In this document: positions 1-11,100 of the stretch, piece after piece
Position numbering within the stretch: the stretch's first letter is position 1
Layout: each line of letters opens with the position of its first letter
Source: Owenia fusiformis
Lineage: Eukaryota > Annelida > Polychaeta > Sabellida > Oweniidae
Length of the DNA: 64,000 bases
Direction: 5' to 3'
Assembly: GCA_903813345.2 (NCBI GenBank)
Contig: CAIIXF020000006.1
Coordinates: 6,870,989 to 6,934,988, forward strand
Made by a program: the position numbers and the translations under genes
The notes under the pieces: model-generated
Databases searched by the model: none
What the model was told of the DNA's origin: nothing
Seen by the model: only the letters and a program-made list of their open reading frames with translations

Positions 1-1163
1 TCCTTTGTCACTTACTAATGTACATCATTCAAATTGCGTAATCTTGTTTTTTATATCTTATTAGTGATTCATACAAAATCGTAATCAAATACATGTGTCA
101 GTTTTTAAAAAAATTGCCAAACATCTGATCTTCAGCTATTGTGTAAATATATGTACTAAGCATCTTCATTGTCTTGGACTGTCTAGGATAATACATTGTG
201 AACTAATACTCAAATATGAAGATCTGTGAAGCTATTTTACATAAGACTGTGTATGAAACAAACAAAACATAAAGTACAGCAATATATGTTTGGCTTGGTA
301 TAATGGTGTGCTAAAAAGCAAGACATTTATAAACAGACTTATTGCCTTGAAGTTGAACCTAATTTTTTAAATATATAAGCACCCACTGAAAGCAGAATAC
401 AAAAGGTATATTTACAAACGTTTCATATTTCAACAAATATGGACATTTCAATTGTGAATGAACATTTAATCAAAAGATAGATGTCACTGTATGATCCTGA
501 AAACAAGTGCCCCCTTTCTGTAGAGTCAGTTTCTATTTGAGATAATTCAAACTGTAAACTGCCATCTATATTTCTTAATAAAAACATTTATTCACACATA
601 TGTATGATTTATGTGTTGGACAATACACTGTAATTTTTTTAATAAATCATGACATCTGTCCTTCAAAGTATAAAGCAACACAAAAGAAATGTGAATTTTA
701 ATCATGAAATGCAATTCACCAGGAATTGTTCATTTGGTTTATCATTTAGACATTTTCTTATATATTCCCATTCACAACCTATTTTTTTCAACTAAAAGTA
801 CTCAGGTTTTGACCTTGGCTTTCTTAAACCAATGATGCTTGTAAAACACATATAAAATATGAATAAAAAAATAAACTTAGAAATAGTTTCAGGATTAAAT
901 AGACCCAATAATTCTGGTATTCCATTGTTATTCTTTACTTTCATAGGTTTGTATATGACCATTACAAAGCCTAACTTTTAAAAATGTCTGAATTTTGTTC
1001 CCTACTAACAAAAAAACTCCGGTGAATACTAGTGGGGAGCTCTATAAATTCTCAGCATAACATTACGATAAGAGTTCAATAATTTGTGACACTGTTAGAA
1101 TAAGGTTTTACATACTGATGTGGGAGTGGATATTATTAAATAAATTCTATTCATAAAGATCCA
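1..1163 (-). other. 3' flank / probable 3' UTR of the zinc-finger gene
   Basis: AT-rich sequence immediately downstream, on the minus strand, of the TAG stop at 1164-1166. No coding potential is visible on either strand. A minus-strand AATAAA lies at 592-587, about 570 bases past the stop, so much of this block could be 3' UTR. The boundary is inferred. Confidence 0.4.
587..592 (-). terminator. candidate poly(A) signal of the zinc-finger gene
   Basis: Reads AATAAA on the minus strand, about 570 bases past the stop codon. The hexamer is common in AT-rich DNA, so only its position makes it a candidate. Confidence 0.3.
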
Positions 1164-4100
1164 CTACTCCATTTCACTAACTAAACGATCAGCATGCTTT
1201 GAGAGGAAATGCCAAACAAAATATTCCTCTTTCTGCAGTTTTTTCTTGCAGCAAAGACACTTTAGCTCCCCACTTTGCAAGAACTCTATGTCTGTAGTAA
1301 GAATGTGATTCATCAAATGCTCATGTAGAGCCTCCAAGTTACGACAAGTTGTCCCACAGAAATGACACTCTATTGCTGATGGATTATGCTCAGATTTAAT
1401 CATCAGATCTTTATGCTCTTTGTAGAAATGGTAAAACACAGGGGCTTTATGGGTAAACACCTCCTTACATTGGATGCATCGGAAATATAACCCCGCTTTG
1501 GTTTTAATAGCTGTTACACGGGATTTTGGGACGTGCATAAAATGATGTAAAGTCCATAATTTTTTTAACATGATGGCACCACAAATATTACAGCTGAACT
1601 TATTTGGGTCATCACACACTTCTGTCTGCATGACGACATCCTTGACTTCCTGTTCAGTCTTGGGGCCACTTTTAAGATGCATCCCAGATGCAGACGTGGA
1701 AAACAACTCACTCATTTGGTATTTTTTCTCTTGTGTGGTTTCCTCCATGAGAGCTATGATGGTTGACCTTCCCGCTGCATCAGCTTTGAGGGAAGGATCT
1801 ACAGATGGCTCTTCGCGAGCTTCACTCCCAGGCTCATCCATATCCATCACTAACTCTGGGGGTTCAGCTTTAACAGCATTTTTCTTCTGTTTTGCTTGCC
1901 GTCTTTTATTAGCACGGTTCTTAGCTGGAGAGATGATCCTGATTGTTATTGTTTGATCATTTTGTTCAGACTCATCTGCTGGGGAATGGGATCGTTTCCT
2001 TGTCACACGTGGACCTCTCTTTGCAACAGCTGCTTTTGGTTTTTCTATTTTCTGCATCAATTTCTGTGGGTCCCATTCTTGTTCTCTATAAACTGGACCT
2101 CTTTTCTTCTTGATGACTGGTTCTTCTGAGGTTGGTCTCATATTTTGTGACTCAGTTTTCCCTACAGAGCCATTAGACTTGATATTAACTACATCTACAG
2201 GTGCTGCCCTCTTTCTTTTAGTTTTGGATTGCACATTATTCGAGGGGTCTTTTGCTCCAGGTGTTTGCTTGGTCATGGGTGTTTGTTTTGCTACTGGAGT
2301 TTCTTCAATGGATTCCTCTGGTAAATATGAATCCTCAGACTCAGACTTTGCTGCTTGCACATTTTCATTGCTTTGAACTTTTGTAGGTAATGCCATACTA
2401 GTGAATCCCTTATCACCATATGTTTCCGGGTTCGTTACTTGTAATTTTTGGTTTCCAAGGACAACTGTTTTGATTTTCTTTTTCTGTTTTTGTTCCATGA
2501 TGGTTTTTCTAAATGTTGAATAACTGGTTGCTTGTTGCACTGAGTTAGCAGCGATTTGTAGAGGGGACATGTCTAGTTCCGGACAACCTTCAAGATCAAG
2601 TCTATTGTACACCTCCGGATGTTGGTGACGAAGATGAATCTTTACCCCACGTCTATTTTTGAACATTAGGTTACACTCAGGACAAGTTTGTGAAGAGGGG
2701 GTAAGTGTTTTAATTGAATCGTGTATAATTGCTCCCTTTGATTTAGATGTTAGCTGCTCTTGAGATGGCATAGATGGCTCTAGTGCAGTTAGTGGAAGAA
2801 TATCTTTTTCAGTTGCGCAAAATTTGAAATTAGGGTGACTTCGCATGTGAGCTTTGAGACCAATGAGACTTGGAAAGGCACTAAGGCATACAGGGCAACG
2901 ACCAGGATAGTATGTTGGCTTGGGCTTGTGAGAAAGCACATGTTTCTTCATTCCTTCATGCGTAGAGTACCCCAAAGAACATATGGGACATACAAGTTGG
3001 GTCACAGGGACCTTTTCCAAAATCTCATCTATCATCTCACTGGTGAATTTAGGTATCTTGATATCCCCCGAGTTCGTGTTCTTGTGGGCACACTGGATGT
3101 GTTTGGTCAGACATTTCTTACTTGGAAAGGTGGCTGGACATTCAGGACACTGCAGGTAAGACCTACTACGCTTTATAATAGTTGCGCCAAGCTCAACAGC
3201 TTGTTTGCTGTATATGTCATTGAAATATTTCTCTCGGATTTTATCTTCATTGACTTTCCTCTCTTGTAGTTGTTTAACAGTCTCATCAGTATCTGGTTCA
3301 AGCTTACTCTTGAAAGGCTCAAAGCCCTCTTTGGTCTCCTCTTCCTCCCCCTCCTCATCATTAATGTTATTATCATTCTTAAAATCCTCAAGTGATATCA
3401 TTTTAGCATCTACAATATGGGGTTCCTTCTTCTGGACCTCTAAGGTTATATACTGTTTGCTGCTTTCAGTCTTTGTTTCCTCAATTTCTGATTCGCTAAC
3501 CTCAGCAGTAGCTGGTTCCTCAATATCATCATCAACAACTTTAATAGGCTCAGGAGGATTTCGGAACTTCATAAACTTTGACTGATGAGTTTTTAAATGT
3601 TCAACTAAGTCTGGACGTGTGATGAATCTCTTGGAACATACCACACACCTGTTGTCTTTTCCCTTTTTCTTTGCTGAAGGAGTTTCAGTTTCAGGTTCCG
3701 TAGTTTCAGGTTCTACCTCTTCTACCGTTTCTTTGGTTGCCTCAGATTTAACAACAGTGGCTGGTTTCTTTTCTGGGGACTCTTGGGTTGGCTTTTGGAT
3801 ATCAACCAAGGGTCTATTATCAAAAGCGACATTTTCATTAAAGTTCACAAGGTCTATTGATGTTTGTAGAAAGCTGAAGGAGCCAGATTCAGGTTGTTGC
3901 TCCTGCTGAGGTTGGGGAGCACACTCTTCTGAGACAATATACTGATGTTGCATATCAGCTGTATAAAACTCTTGCCCATCAGCTGTAATGTATCCCCCTC
4001 CCATAGGCTGTTGCTGTTGCTCCTGCATGGCACACTCTTCTGAGTTATCAATAGGTGTGAACTGATTCTGGTTCTCAACACTAGGAGTGTTGGAGTTAGA

Positions 4101-7100
4101 CCCAGCTGGAGTGTTAATCACAACAAAACCTTCAGCATTAGTTTCATTTTCAACAGTTGGAGCTTGTGCTTCAGGCTTTGGTGTTTCATCTTTGCTAGCA
4201 TTGCTTTGAGCATCATCTTGCTCTTCTGATATATCAAAAGATTGAGGTTCAGCATTTTTGACAGGATATGCTAATTTTTGATGTTCAGACTGTGGTTTTG
4301 TATTGGTCGCATTCTTGCTGCATTTTTGTTCGTCATGTTTTTTCTTGTTTGACTTGAGAATATATTTACCACATGTTTCACATTTATAAGTGTCCGAGTC
4401 CATAGACCGACCAGTACCTCCAACACTATAATATTTTGACTTGAAAAACTTGGGCCCACTTTGGAACTTCACTGCATTTTTTAGATCAGTGGCAACTGTT
4501 TGGACAGAGCCAGGTACAAACACACCACCCAAATCTGCATTCTTCAAGATAGGATGATTAGCAGGTACAACCAGCATCTTTTGTCCACCTTCGAGGTTAA
4601 CACTTTTAACATCCTTCTCCTGTTCCCATTTGATTAATTGATCTTCTTGGGGTTCTTTTGGTTTTGGTGGCAATTTCTTCACCTCCTTTTCACTCACTGT
4701 TGGTTCAGAGTCTGTATCTTCCTTTTCTTTTGCCATGATTTTTCGATATGATTTTGGTTGGTCTTTCAAAGGTTTTTTCGTCTTTCGAGTCTTTGGTTTC
4801 TGGCTGAGAACCCGTTGAGCCTTGTACAGTATTGCATCAGCTTCGGCTAAGGATCTTTCTGTTTCATCAATTTCATCTTTGTCAAGTTTTTCAATTGATG
4901 GAGACAAGATGGGCATTTCATCTGAGCCAGATTCTCCTGCACTTCCACACTCTTCTTCCAACAATGGTGGGGGTGGCTCCTCCTCTCTTCCAACTACGAC
5001 AGGTGCATCTTGTTTCTCATTATCATCTTCGTCATCATCAATTTCATCATCACAGCTCTCTCCTTCGTCAAGTTCAACTGTGATGTAACCTCTTTCAGTA
5101 ACATTTTGCTCTTCGTCATCTACAGAGACTTTCTGTGCAGATTCACTAAATTCATTTGTCTCTGTTGCCTCTTGGAAGATAATAACTTGTTCACTCGAAG
5201 GATCATAGTCTTTGATGTCATATGTAATTATTTGCTGATCTATAATACCTGGAGGTTCCTCATTCGGTGTGCTTTCAATTGGATCCTTTTCACCTTCACC
5301 TTCTAGGGCAGGTATATCAGCTTCTGTCTCATTGGATATTCCCTCAATTTCGCCATTATCAATCACAGCAGTTTCATCTTTATTTGTAGCTTCTACAATC
5401 TCAACTGGAATTTCAGACTTGTCAGGTGTAGGTTTCTTCTTATCCTCAATCACCTGTTCCTCAACAATGTCCTCTGTGGAGGGTTCAATTGTTATTGATT
5501 CTTCTTCATCTTGGCACTCTGTTCGTTCTGTTGGGATTTGGTTTGGCTCTGGTTCAACTTCAGGATTATCATTTACATTTGGTATGTCAGTTTCAGTTAA
5601 ATTGGCATCTTCTATAGGATTCAGGTCTTTCCCCACTTCTCCAGTATTTATTATTCTTTCAAGTTCAACTGGTGGTTCATCAGCTGTATCAGTAATTTGC
5701 ACTTCAAGAGTATCAGCAACTATTATTTGTTCAGCTACTGTTTCTTCTAGTGGGTTACTTTCTTTCTCAGCACCTTGCATTTCCGTGTTGGCAACATATT
5801 CTTCACTTATATCAGCAGAGCTTTGTTCCACATCCTCATTTTCATTAGGATTAGTTTGTGGGGGGTCACTTTCTTTGAGATTTGGATCAATGTCATTTTC
5901 TACATCAATTTCCATACCCTCCTCTTGGTCTATCTCTCCTCCAGCTGTTTCTTTCTCATTATCTTCAATGTCCTTCACATTAACAATCTCAGTTTCTTGA
6001 TCAGCAGATTGTCTGTCTTCTGTTGCGGATTGTTCAATATTTTTTTGCTCATCAGTAATTTCACTGGGAATTGGCTCATTGGCTTTAATAGTATCAGGCG
6101 TTGTTGTATCTTCCTTATCCCGAGGCTCATTAATGTCGGTGTCTTTATTTTGCACAGGTTCAGTTTCGTTAACTTCAACCTCTTCAACAAGAGTCTCTTC
6201 AAGTTCAACTGACATTGGTGATTGACTTCCTGTTGTATTTTCCTCTTCACTAGCTTTTACTCCTTCTGGTGCTTTATCTTCAGTTGCTGAAATTATTGAA
6301 GTTTTATCTTCAATTTCTATTTCCTCTGGTTCTGATATCTCTGAGGGTTCCCCATTACTTGGTGTAGCTTTTGCATGCTCCTCGTCAGTTGATTGATCTG
6401 CAGAAGGTACAATTTCAGATACATTTAACAAGGACACATCTTCTTGTGGTGTTGATGGACTTTCTGTTGTAATTTTTGGTGCTTCTGAGGGTTCTAAAGA
6501 AGACTGGGGATTCTCCTGAGTAATGATTTGGGGATTTTCCTGTGAAACAATTGGAGGATTCTCCTGTGTGATAACTTTGGCATTTTCCTTTGAAATTTGA
6601 GGATTTTCCTGGGGAGTAACTTTGGCATTCTCCCCTGAAACTACTTCAGGGTTCTCTTCTGAAATAATTTGGGGGTTATCCTCTGAAACAATTTTGGGAT
6701 TCTCTCCTGAAACAACTTGGGGGATTTCCTCTGAAGTAACTTGGGGGCTCTCCTCTGACACAATTTTGGGATTCTCCTCTGAAACAGCTTGGGAATTTTC
6801 CTCTGAAACAACTTTGGGATTCTCCTCTGGAACAATCTGGGGGCTCTCCTCTGAAACAACTTTGGGGTTCTCCTCTGAAACACCTTGGGGGCTCTCCTCT
6901 ATAACAACTTTGGGATTCTCCTCTGAAACAACCTGGGGGCTCTCCTCTGAAACAACTTTGGGGTTCTCCTCTGAAACACCTGCGGGGCTCTCCTCTATAA
7001 CAACTTTGGGATTCTCCTCCGAAACAACCTGGGGGCTCTCCTCTGAAACAACTTTGGGATTCTCATCTGAAACACATTGGGGGCTCTCCTCTGAAACAAC

Positions 7101-8147
7101 TTTGGGATTCTCCTCTGAAACAACCTGGGGGCTTTCCTCTGAAACAACTTTGGGATTCTCCTCTGAAACAACCCGGGGTCTCTCCTCTTTTGGATTTTCC
7201 TCTAAAATAGTTTGGGGAAGATCCTGTGAAACAACTTGGGGATTTTTCTGATCTTCTAGGTTTTCTAAAACATCTTTACTCTCAATGGTTGGAGATGAGT
7301 CAGAGGCCATTAGAAGTGGGGACTCAGGGGGAGCAACTGTTGCATTAACACCGAGATCATGCTGGAGGGTCTGTGTTGTACCTAGGAGTACTGCATTCAA
7401 TAAGGTCCCTTCACTCAACTGCTGGGTCTCTTTGCATGGAGGAGTGGCAATACTGGCTATCACATCACCTAGAGACTTGACAGGGAAAAAAGCAGCAGTG
7501 GCTGCATTAATAGCTCCTTCGCTTATCTCTGGGGGTGAGGGTGGGTGCATAGGTAGGCCACCAGGGATGCTAGTTGGTTTTATCAGGGTGGTGGAACAAT
7601 CAAGTGGCTCTGATTGTTCCATTTTGTTAGGTGAAAGTGATCCTTCAGTTGATAAACCAATTTCAGGTATTGGAGTAAGAATTGAGAATGCGTTTGAACT
7701 TTGGTCATATACAAACCCTAAACTTTCTAAATGAGATATCAGGATTGGCTGAACATCTGACCAATCAGCATTAATACATGTAACCAATTCTGAATTAATC
7801 AAACCAATCACTTTAACTTTCAGAGATTCAATGTGAATGACACCTAAATCCACACCTGAATCTTCCAGCATGCGTATTGGTTCATTGCGATAGTAGTCCT
7901 CAATAGCATGGTAATTGCTTGGAGTTGAGTCCAAGGAGAACCAGGCAAGTATACCTTCTCTGGCTATATCCCTGGAGTAGGGCTTGAATAAGTCATATAT
8001 GACGTGACACACATGTGCAACATTAGACCTAGAGTTCTTCCACCGTTCTTGAGCCTGAGCCTCCTTTGCCTTGTTCATTATATCCATATCCATGTTCAGG
8101 GCACGTAGACACAGCATGCTACAGTATCCCAGCATTCTTTCACCAAC
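1164..8147 (-). CDS. zinc-finger gene, giant last coding exon
   Basis: 6984 nt encoding residues 326-2652. The reading frame is open to 8168, but the seven extra codons come from the intron: a TTTGCAG acceptor sits at 8150-8148 and the exon starts VGERMLGYC, in frame with exon 6. It holds the end of the helical domain, the octapeptide repeat, the acidic region and all ten fingers. The fingers near genome positions 4315-4390, 3576-3652, 3078-3155, 2925-2999, 2838-2910 and 2615-2690 form a central set; four more lie at 1190-1606. Confidence 0.9.
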   Translation of the reverse strand, partial: VGERMLGYCSMLCLRALNMDMDIMNKAKEAQAQERWKNSRSNVAHVCHVIYDLFKPYSRDIAREGILAWFSLDSTPSNYHAIEDYYRNEPIRMLEDSGVDLGVIHIESLKVKVIGLINSELVTCINADWSDVQPILISHLESLGFVYDQSSNAFSILTPIPEIGLSTEGSLSPNKMEQSEPLDCSTTLIKPTSIPGGLPMHPPSPPEISEGAINAATAAFFPVKSLGDVIASIATPPCKETQQLSEGTLLNAVLLGTTQTLQHDLGVNATVAPPESPLLMASDSSPTIESKDVLENLEDQKNPQVVSQDLPQTILEENPKEERPRVVSEENPKVVSEESPQVVSEENPKVVSEESPQCVSDENPKVVSEESPQVVSEENPKVVIEESPAGVSEENPKVVSEESPQVVSEENPKVVIEESPQGVSEENPKVVSEESPQIVPEENPKVVSEENSQAVSEENPKIVSEESPQVTSEEIPQVVSGENPKIVSEDNPQIISEENPEVVSGENAKVTPQENPQISKENAKVITQENPPIVSQENPQIITQENPQSSLEPSEAPKITTESPSTPQEDVSLLNVSEIVPSADQSTDEEHAKATPSNGEPSEISEPEEIEIEDKTSIISATEDKAPEGVKASEEENTTGSQSPMSVELEETLVEEVEVNETEPVQNKDTDINEPRDKEDTTTPDTIKANEPIPSEITDEQKNIEQSATEDRQSADQETEIVNVKDIEDNEKETAGGEIDQEEGMEIDVENDIDPNLKESDPPQTNPNENEDVEQSSADISEEYVANTEMQGAEKESNPLEETVAEQIIVADTLEVQITDTADEPPVELERIINTGEVGKDLNPIEDANLTETDIPNVNDNPEVEPEPNQIPTERTECQDEEESITIEPSTEDIVEEQVIEDKKKPTPDKSEIPVEIVEATNKDETAVIDNGEIEGISNETEADIPALEGEGEKDPIESTPNEEPPGIIDQQIITYDIKDYDPSSEQVIIFQEATETNEFSESAQKVSVDDEEQNVTERGYITVELDEGESCDDEIDDDEDDNEKQDAPVVVGREEEPPPPLLEEECGSAGESGSDEMPILSPSIEKLDKDEIDETERSLAEADAILYKAQRVLSQKPKTRKTKKPLKDQPKSYRKIMAKEKEDTDSEPTVSEKEVKKLPPKPKEPQEDQLIKWEQEKDVKSVNLEGGQKMLVVPANHPILKNADLGGVFVPGSVQTVATDLKNAVKFQSGPKFFKSKYYSVGGTGRSMDSDTYKCETCGKYILKSNKKKHDEQKCSKNATNTKPQSEHQKLAYPVKNAEPQSFDISEEQDDAQSNASKDETPKPEAQAPTVENETNAEGFVVINTPAGSNSNTPSVENQNQFTPIDNSEECAMQEQQQQPMGGGYITADGQEFYTADMQHQYIVSEECAPQPQQEQQPESGSFSFLQTSIDLVNFNENVAFDNRPLVDIQKPTQESPEKKPATVVKSEATKETVEEVEPETTEPETETPSAKKKGKDNRCVVCSKRFITRPDLVEHLKTHQSKFMKFRNPPEPIKVVDDDIEEPATAEVSESEIEETKTESSKQYITLEVQKKEPHIVDAKMISLEDFKNDNNINDEEGEEEETKEGFEPFKSKLEPDTDETVKQLQERKVNEDKIREKYFNDIYSKQAVELGATIIKRSRSYLQCPECPATFPSKKCLTKHIQCAHKNTNSGDIKIPKFTSEMIDEILEKVPVTQLVCPICSLGYSTHEGMKKHVLSHKPKPTYYPGRCPVCLSAFPSLIGLKAHMRSHPNFKFCATEKDILPLTALEPSMPSQEQLTSKSKGAIIHDSIKTLTPSSQTCPECNLMFKNRRGVKIHLRHQHPEVYNRLDLEGCPELDMSPLQIAANSVQQATSYSTFRKTIMEQKQKKKIKTVVLGNQKLQVTNPETYGDKGFTSMALPTKVQSNENVQAAKSESEDSYLPEESIEETPVAKQTPMTKQTPGAKDPSNNVQSKTKRKRAAPVDVVNIKSNGSVGKTESQNMRPTSEEPVIKKKRGPVYREQEWDPQKLMQKIEKPKAAVAKRGPRVTRKRSHSPADESEQNDQTITIRIISPAKNRANKRRQAKQKKNAVKAEPPELVMDMDEPGSEAREEPSVDPSLKADAAGRSTIIALMEETTQEKKYQMSELFSTSASGMHLKSGPKTEQEVKDVVMQTEVCDDPNKFSCNICGAIMLKKLWTLHHFMHVPKSRVTAIKTKAGLYFRCIQCKEVFTHKAPVFYHFYKEHKDLMIKSEHNPSAIECHFCGTTCRNLEALHEHLMNHILTTDIEFLQSGELKCLCCKKKLQKEEYFVWHFLSKHADRLVSEME

Positions 8148-11100
8148 CTGCAAATACATTTTCATCATTCAAGATATCATAGGCCATTTAGGTAGAAAAA
8201 AAAAATTTTCAATTACTTAATTGTCAACTACATCTAGAAAACTTTGATTATAAATTGAGTTCTGGTGCTATTGGTTCAAAATGTGCCCCTGTGCACTGAA
8301 GGTTCCTAACCCACCATGTAGGGTAAAGTGATTTCATGGTCCTATCAATGATATATGTTGAAGGGTGTTATGTGACATAAATGTGTTTTCAACAAATCAA
8401 TAAAATCTGTAAGTTGAATGATATTCTTTGACATACCTGTGTTTTCAACACATCAATGAGATATGTAAGTTGAAGGGTGTTTTGTGTTAGGTTGACCAAC
8501 TTCACAAGGTTTTCCTGCAAATCATCTTCATTCAGCTGGGCTCCCTTTTCAATATGCAACTTCACCCACTTTTCCAGAAGTTCCTAAAACAATGATTTAG
8601 CAATATGCTTAATATAAATGTTCCACATATACGGTAAATATATACAGTACTGAAAGAGCAAATGAAACTAGGATTATGATCTCGGAATAGAAATTAAAAT
8701 CAGGTGTAAGAATCTTTGTGGGATGAATTACATATGCTTCGTTAAACAATTATATCATATCTTTGGAGACTTTTTCATCACAAGATCTTAACATGTAAAG
8801 ACACAGAGTGATAAATATTGCACTTTGAAGAGCAAAATGACTGCCATGTAATTTACCCAGTATACCCAAAACCTAACCAGATCTTGGTAGTGGCACTAGT
8901 CGGAGCTATTGCATCTGAAAAAAAATTAAAAGCAGTCTTCCTTCCTACTTACCCTTGTACAGCAATAGGTATGTGGTTTAAGCCAATCTTGAACTACAAA
9001 GGTCCCAGCACAATGTATACATAGGTCTAAGTCCCTAGGTTGTTCCTGCATAAGGCTAGATAGAACCTTATTTGCCAAGCAACAAGGCAGTCTCACTGTC
9101 TACAATAGAGAATTAATGTACATTAGTTAAACAATTTACTTATTTTTGATAAGCCTGCTTCAATTTTGTCAAATTAAACGTTCAAATTACATTCTGTACG
9201 GTTTGTGTGTACATCTGAAAAATTGGATGTACCTCACAACATAATGATCAGGCAACACAATATTTGAAGCTATTCTACTACAAAATGGAAAATATATTAC
9301 ACACTAGAATCTGGAAGGTGTAAATTCTAAATTCATAGATAGCTAGGCAAGGTGTGTCTAATTCCAGCCAATCAGAACACAGTATTCCATATAATATTGT
9401 TACATTATACTACCATAATGCATTCTGTTATTTTAGGATTCTAGTAAGTGAAACTGATAAACTGATCAATTTCATAATTCAGTCAAAATCTATTAAGGAT
9501 ATCATTGGGAACAAGGCATTAACATGACAAAATGTCACCACCTAGTTAGGTCATTGAAGGTCAAATGTCAAATCTTAAGTCAAATCTAAAGTCAGATTTG
9601 AACTTCTGAGAACACGTAGATGATTTTGAAATTTTTTTTTAGTCAATTTGAAGCAAGTTGAAAAAAGACCTTTTTGACCTTGAGAAGGTCATTGAAGGTC
9701 AAAGGTCAAATCTAAAGTCAGATTTGAACTTCTGAGAACTTATTAAGTCAAATTTGAACTTCTGAAAAGATGTAGATGATTTTGAAAAAAAAAATTGGTC
9801 AATTTGAAGCAAGTTGAAAACAGACCTTTTTGACCTTTTTTGACCTTGAGAAGGTCATTAAAGGAAGCAAGTTGAAAAAAGACCTTTTTGACCTTTTTTG
9901 ACCTTGAGAAGGTCATTGAAGGTCAAATGTCAAATCTAAAGTCAAATCTAAAGTGATATTTGAATTTCTGAGAACATGTAGATGATTTTGAAAAAAAAAT
10001 TTAGTCAATTTGAAGCAAGATGAAAAAATACCTTTTTGACCTTTTTTGACATTGAGAAGGTCATTGAAGGTCAAATGTCAAATCTAAAGTCAGATTTGAA
10101 TTTCTGAGAACATGTAGATGATTTTGAAAAAAAGATTTAGTCAATTTGAAGCAAGTTGAAAAAAGACCTTTTTGACCTTTTTTGACTTTGAGAAGGTCAA
10201 ATGTCAAATCTTAAGTCAAATCTCAAGTCAGATTTGAATTTCTGAGAACAGGTATATGATTTTGAAATTTTTTTTTAGTCAATTTGAAGCAAGTTGAAAA
10301 CAGACCTTTTTGACCTTGAGAAGGTCATTGAAGGTCAAATGTCAAATCTAATGTCAAATCTTAAGTTAGATTTGAATTTCTGAGAACACGTAGATGATTT
10401 TGAAAAAAAAATTTAGTCAATTTGAAGCAAGTTGAAAACATACCTTTTTGACCTTTTTTGACCTTTTTTGACCTTGAGAAGGTCATTGAAGGTCAAATGT
10501 CGAATCTAAAGTCAGATTTGAAGGTCAAATGTCAAATCTAAAGTCAGATTTGAATTTCTGAGAACATGTAGATGATTTTGAAAAAAAATTTAGTCAATGT
10601 GAAGCAAGTTGAAAAAAGACCTTTTTGACCTTGAGAAGGTCATTGAAGGTCAAATGTCAAATCTAAAGTCAGATTTGAACTTCTGAGAACATGTAGATGA
10701 TTTAGAAAAAAATTGAAGTCAGTCTAAACAGTATTTGTTAAGTTATAGGAAGTTGTAAGAAATTGTTACAGACGCCGGACGCCAACCTCCAACCGCCGTC
10801 GCAAAAAAACGGAGACCATAACAAAATGTCACCACTTTTGGTGGTGACATAAAAAACGGAGACCATAACAATATGTCACCACTTTTGGTGGTGACATAAT
10901 AAGAAGCCAGGTGCTTATGCAGGTCAAATGGTAATTGTTGAAGGAGTGTCAAGGTTATGAAATTATTGTCAGTGTTGACTTAGTTTAACCCTTGCAGAAG
11001 TTTCCTTGCAAAATTTTCACTATTTTAAGCCATACTCTGTAAAATATTTTGCAAAGAGTGCATTGTTTCCTAGACATTTGGAAACAATACCTTCATGGAA

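Noticed and set aside
5269-6000. 243-codon plus-strand Ser-rich ORF
   Set aside because: Antisense shadow of the Glu/Asp/Thr-rich region of the zinc-finger protein; composition is the complement of GAA/GAT/ACT codons.
6622-7251. 209-codon plus-strand ORF opposite the zinc-finger gene
   Set aside because: It is open only because the 24-bp coding repeat has no stop in that antisense frame; it has no features outside the repeat.
8148-8168. Using ATG at 8168 as the start of the zinc-finger protein
   Set aside because: A TTTGCAG acceptor lies between it and the conserved sequence, and six upstream exons join in frame.
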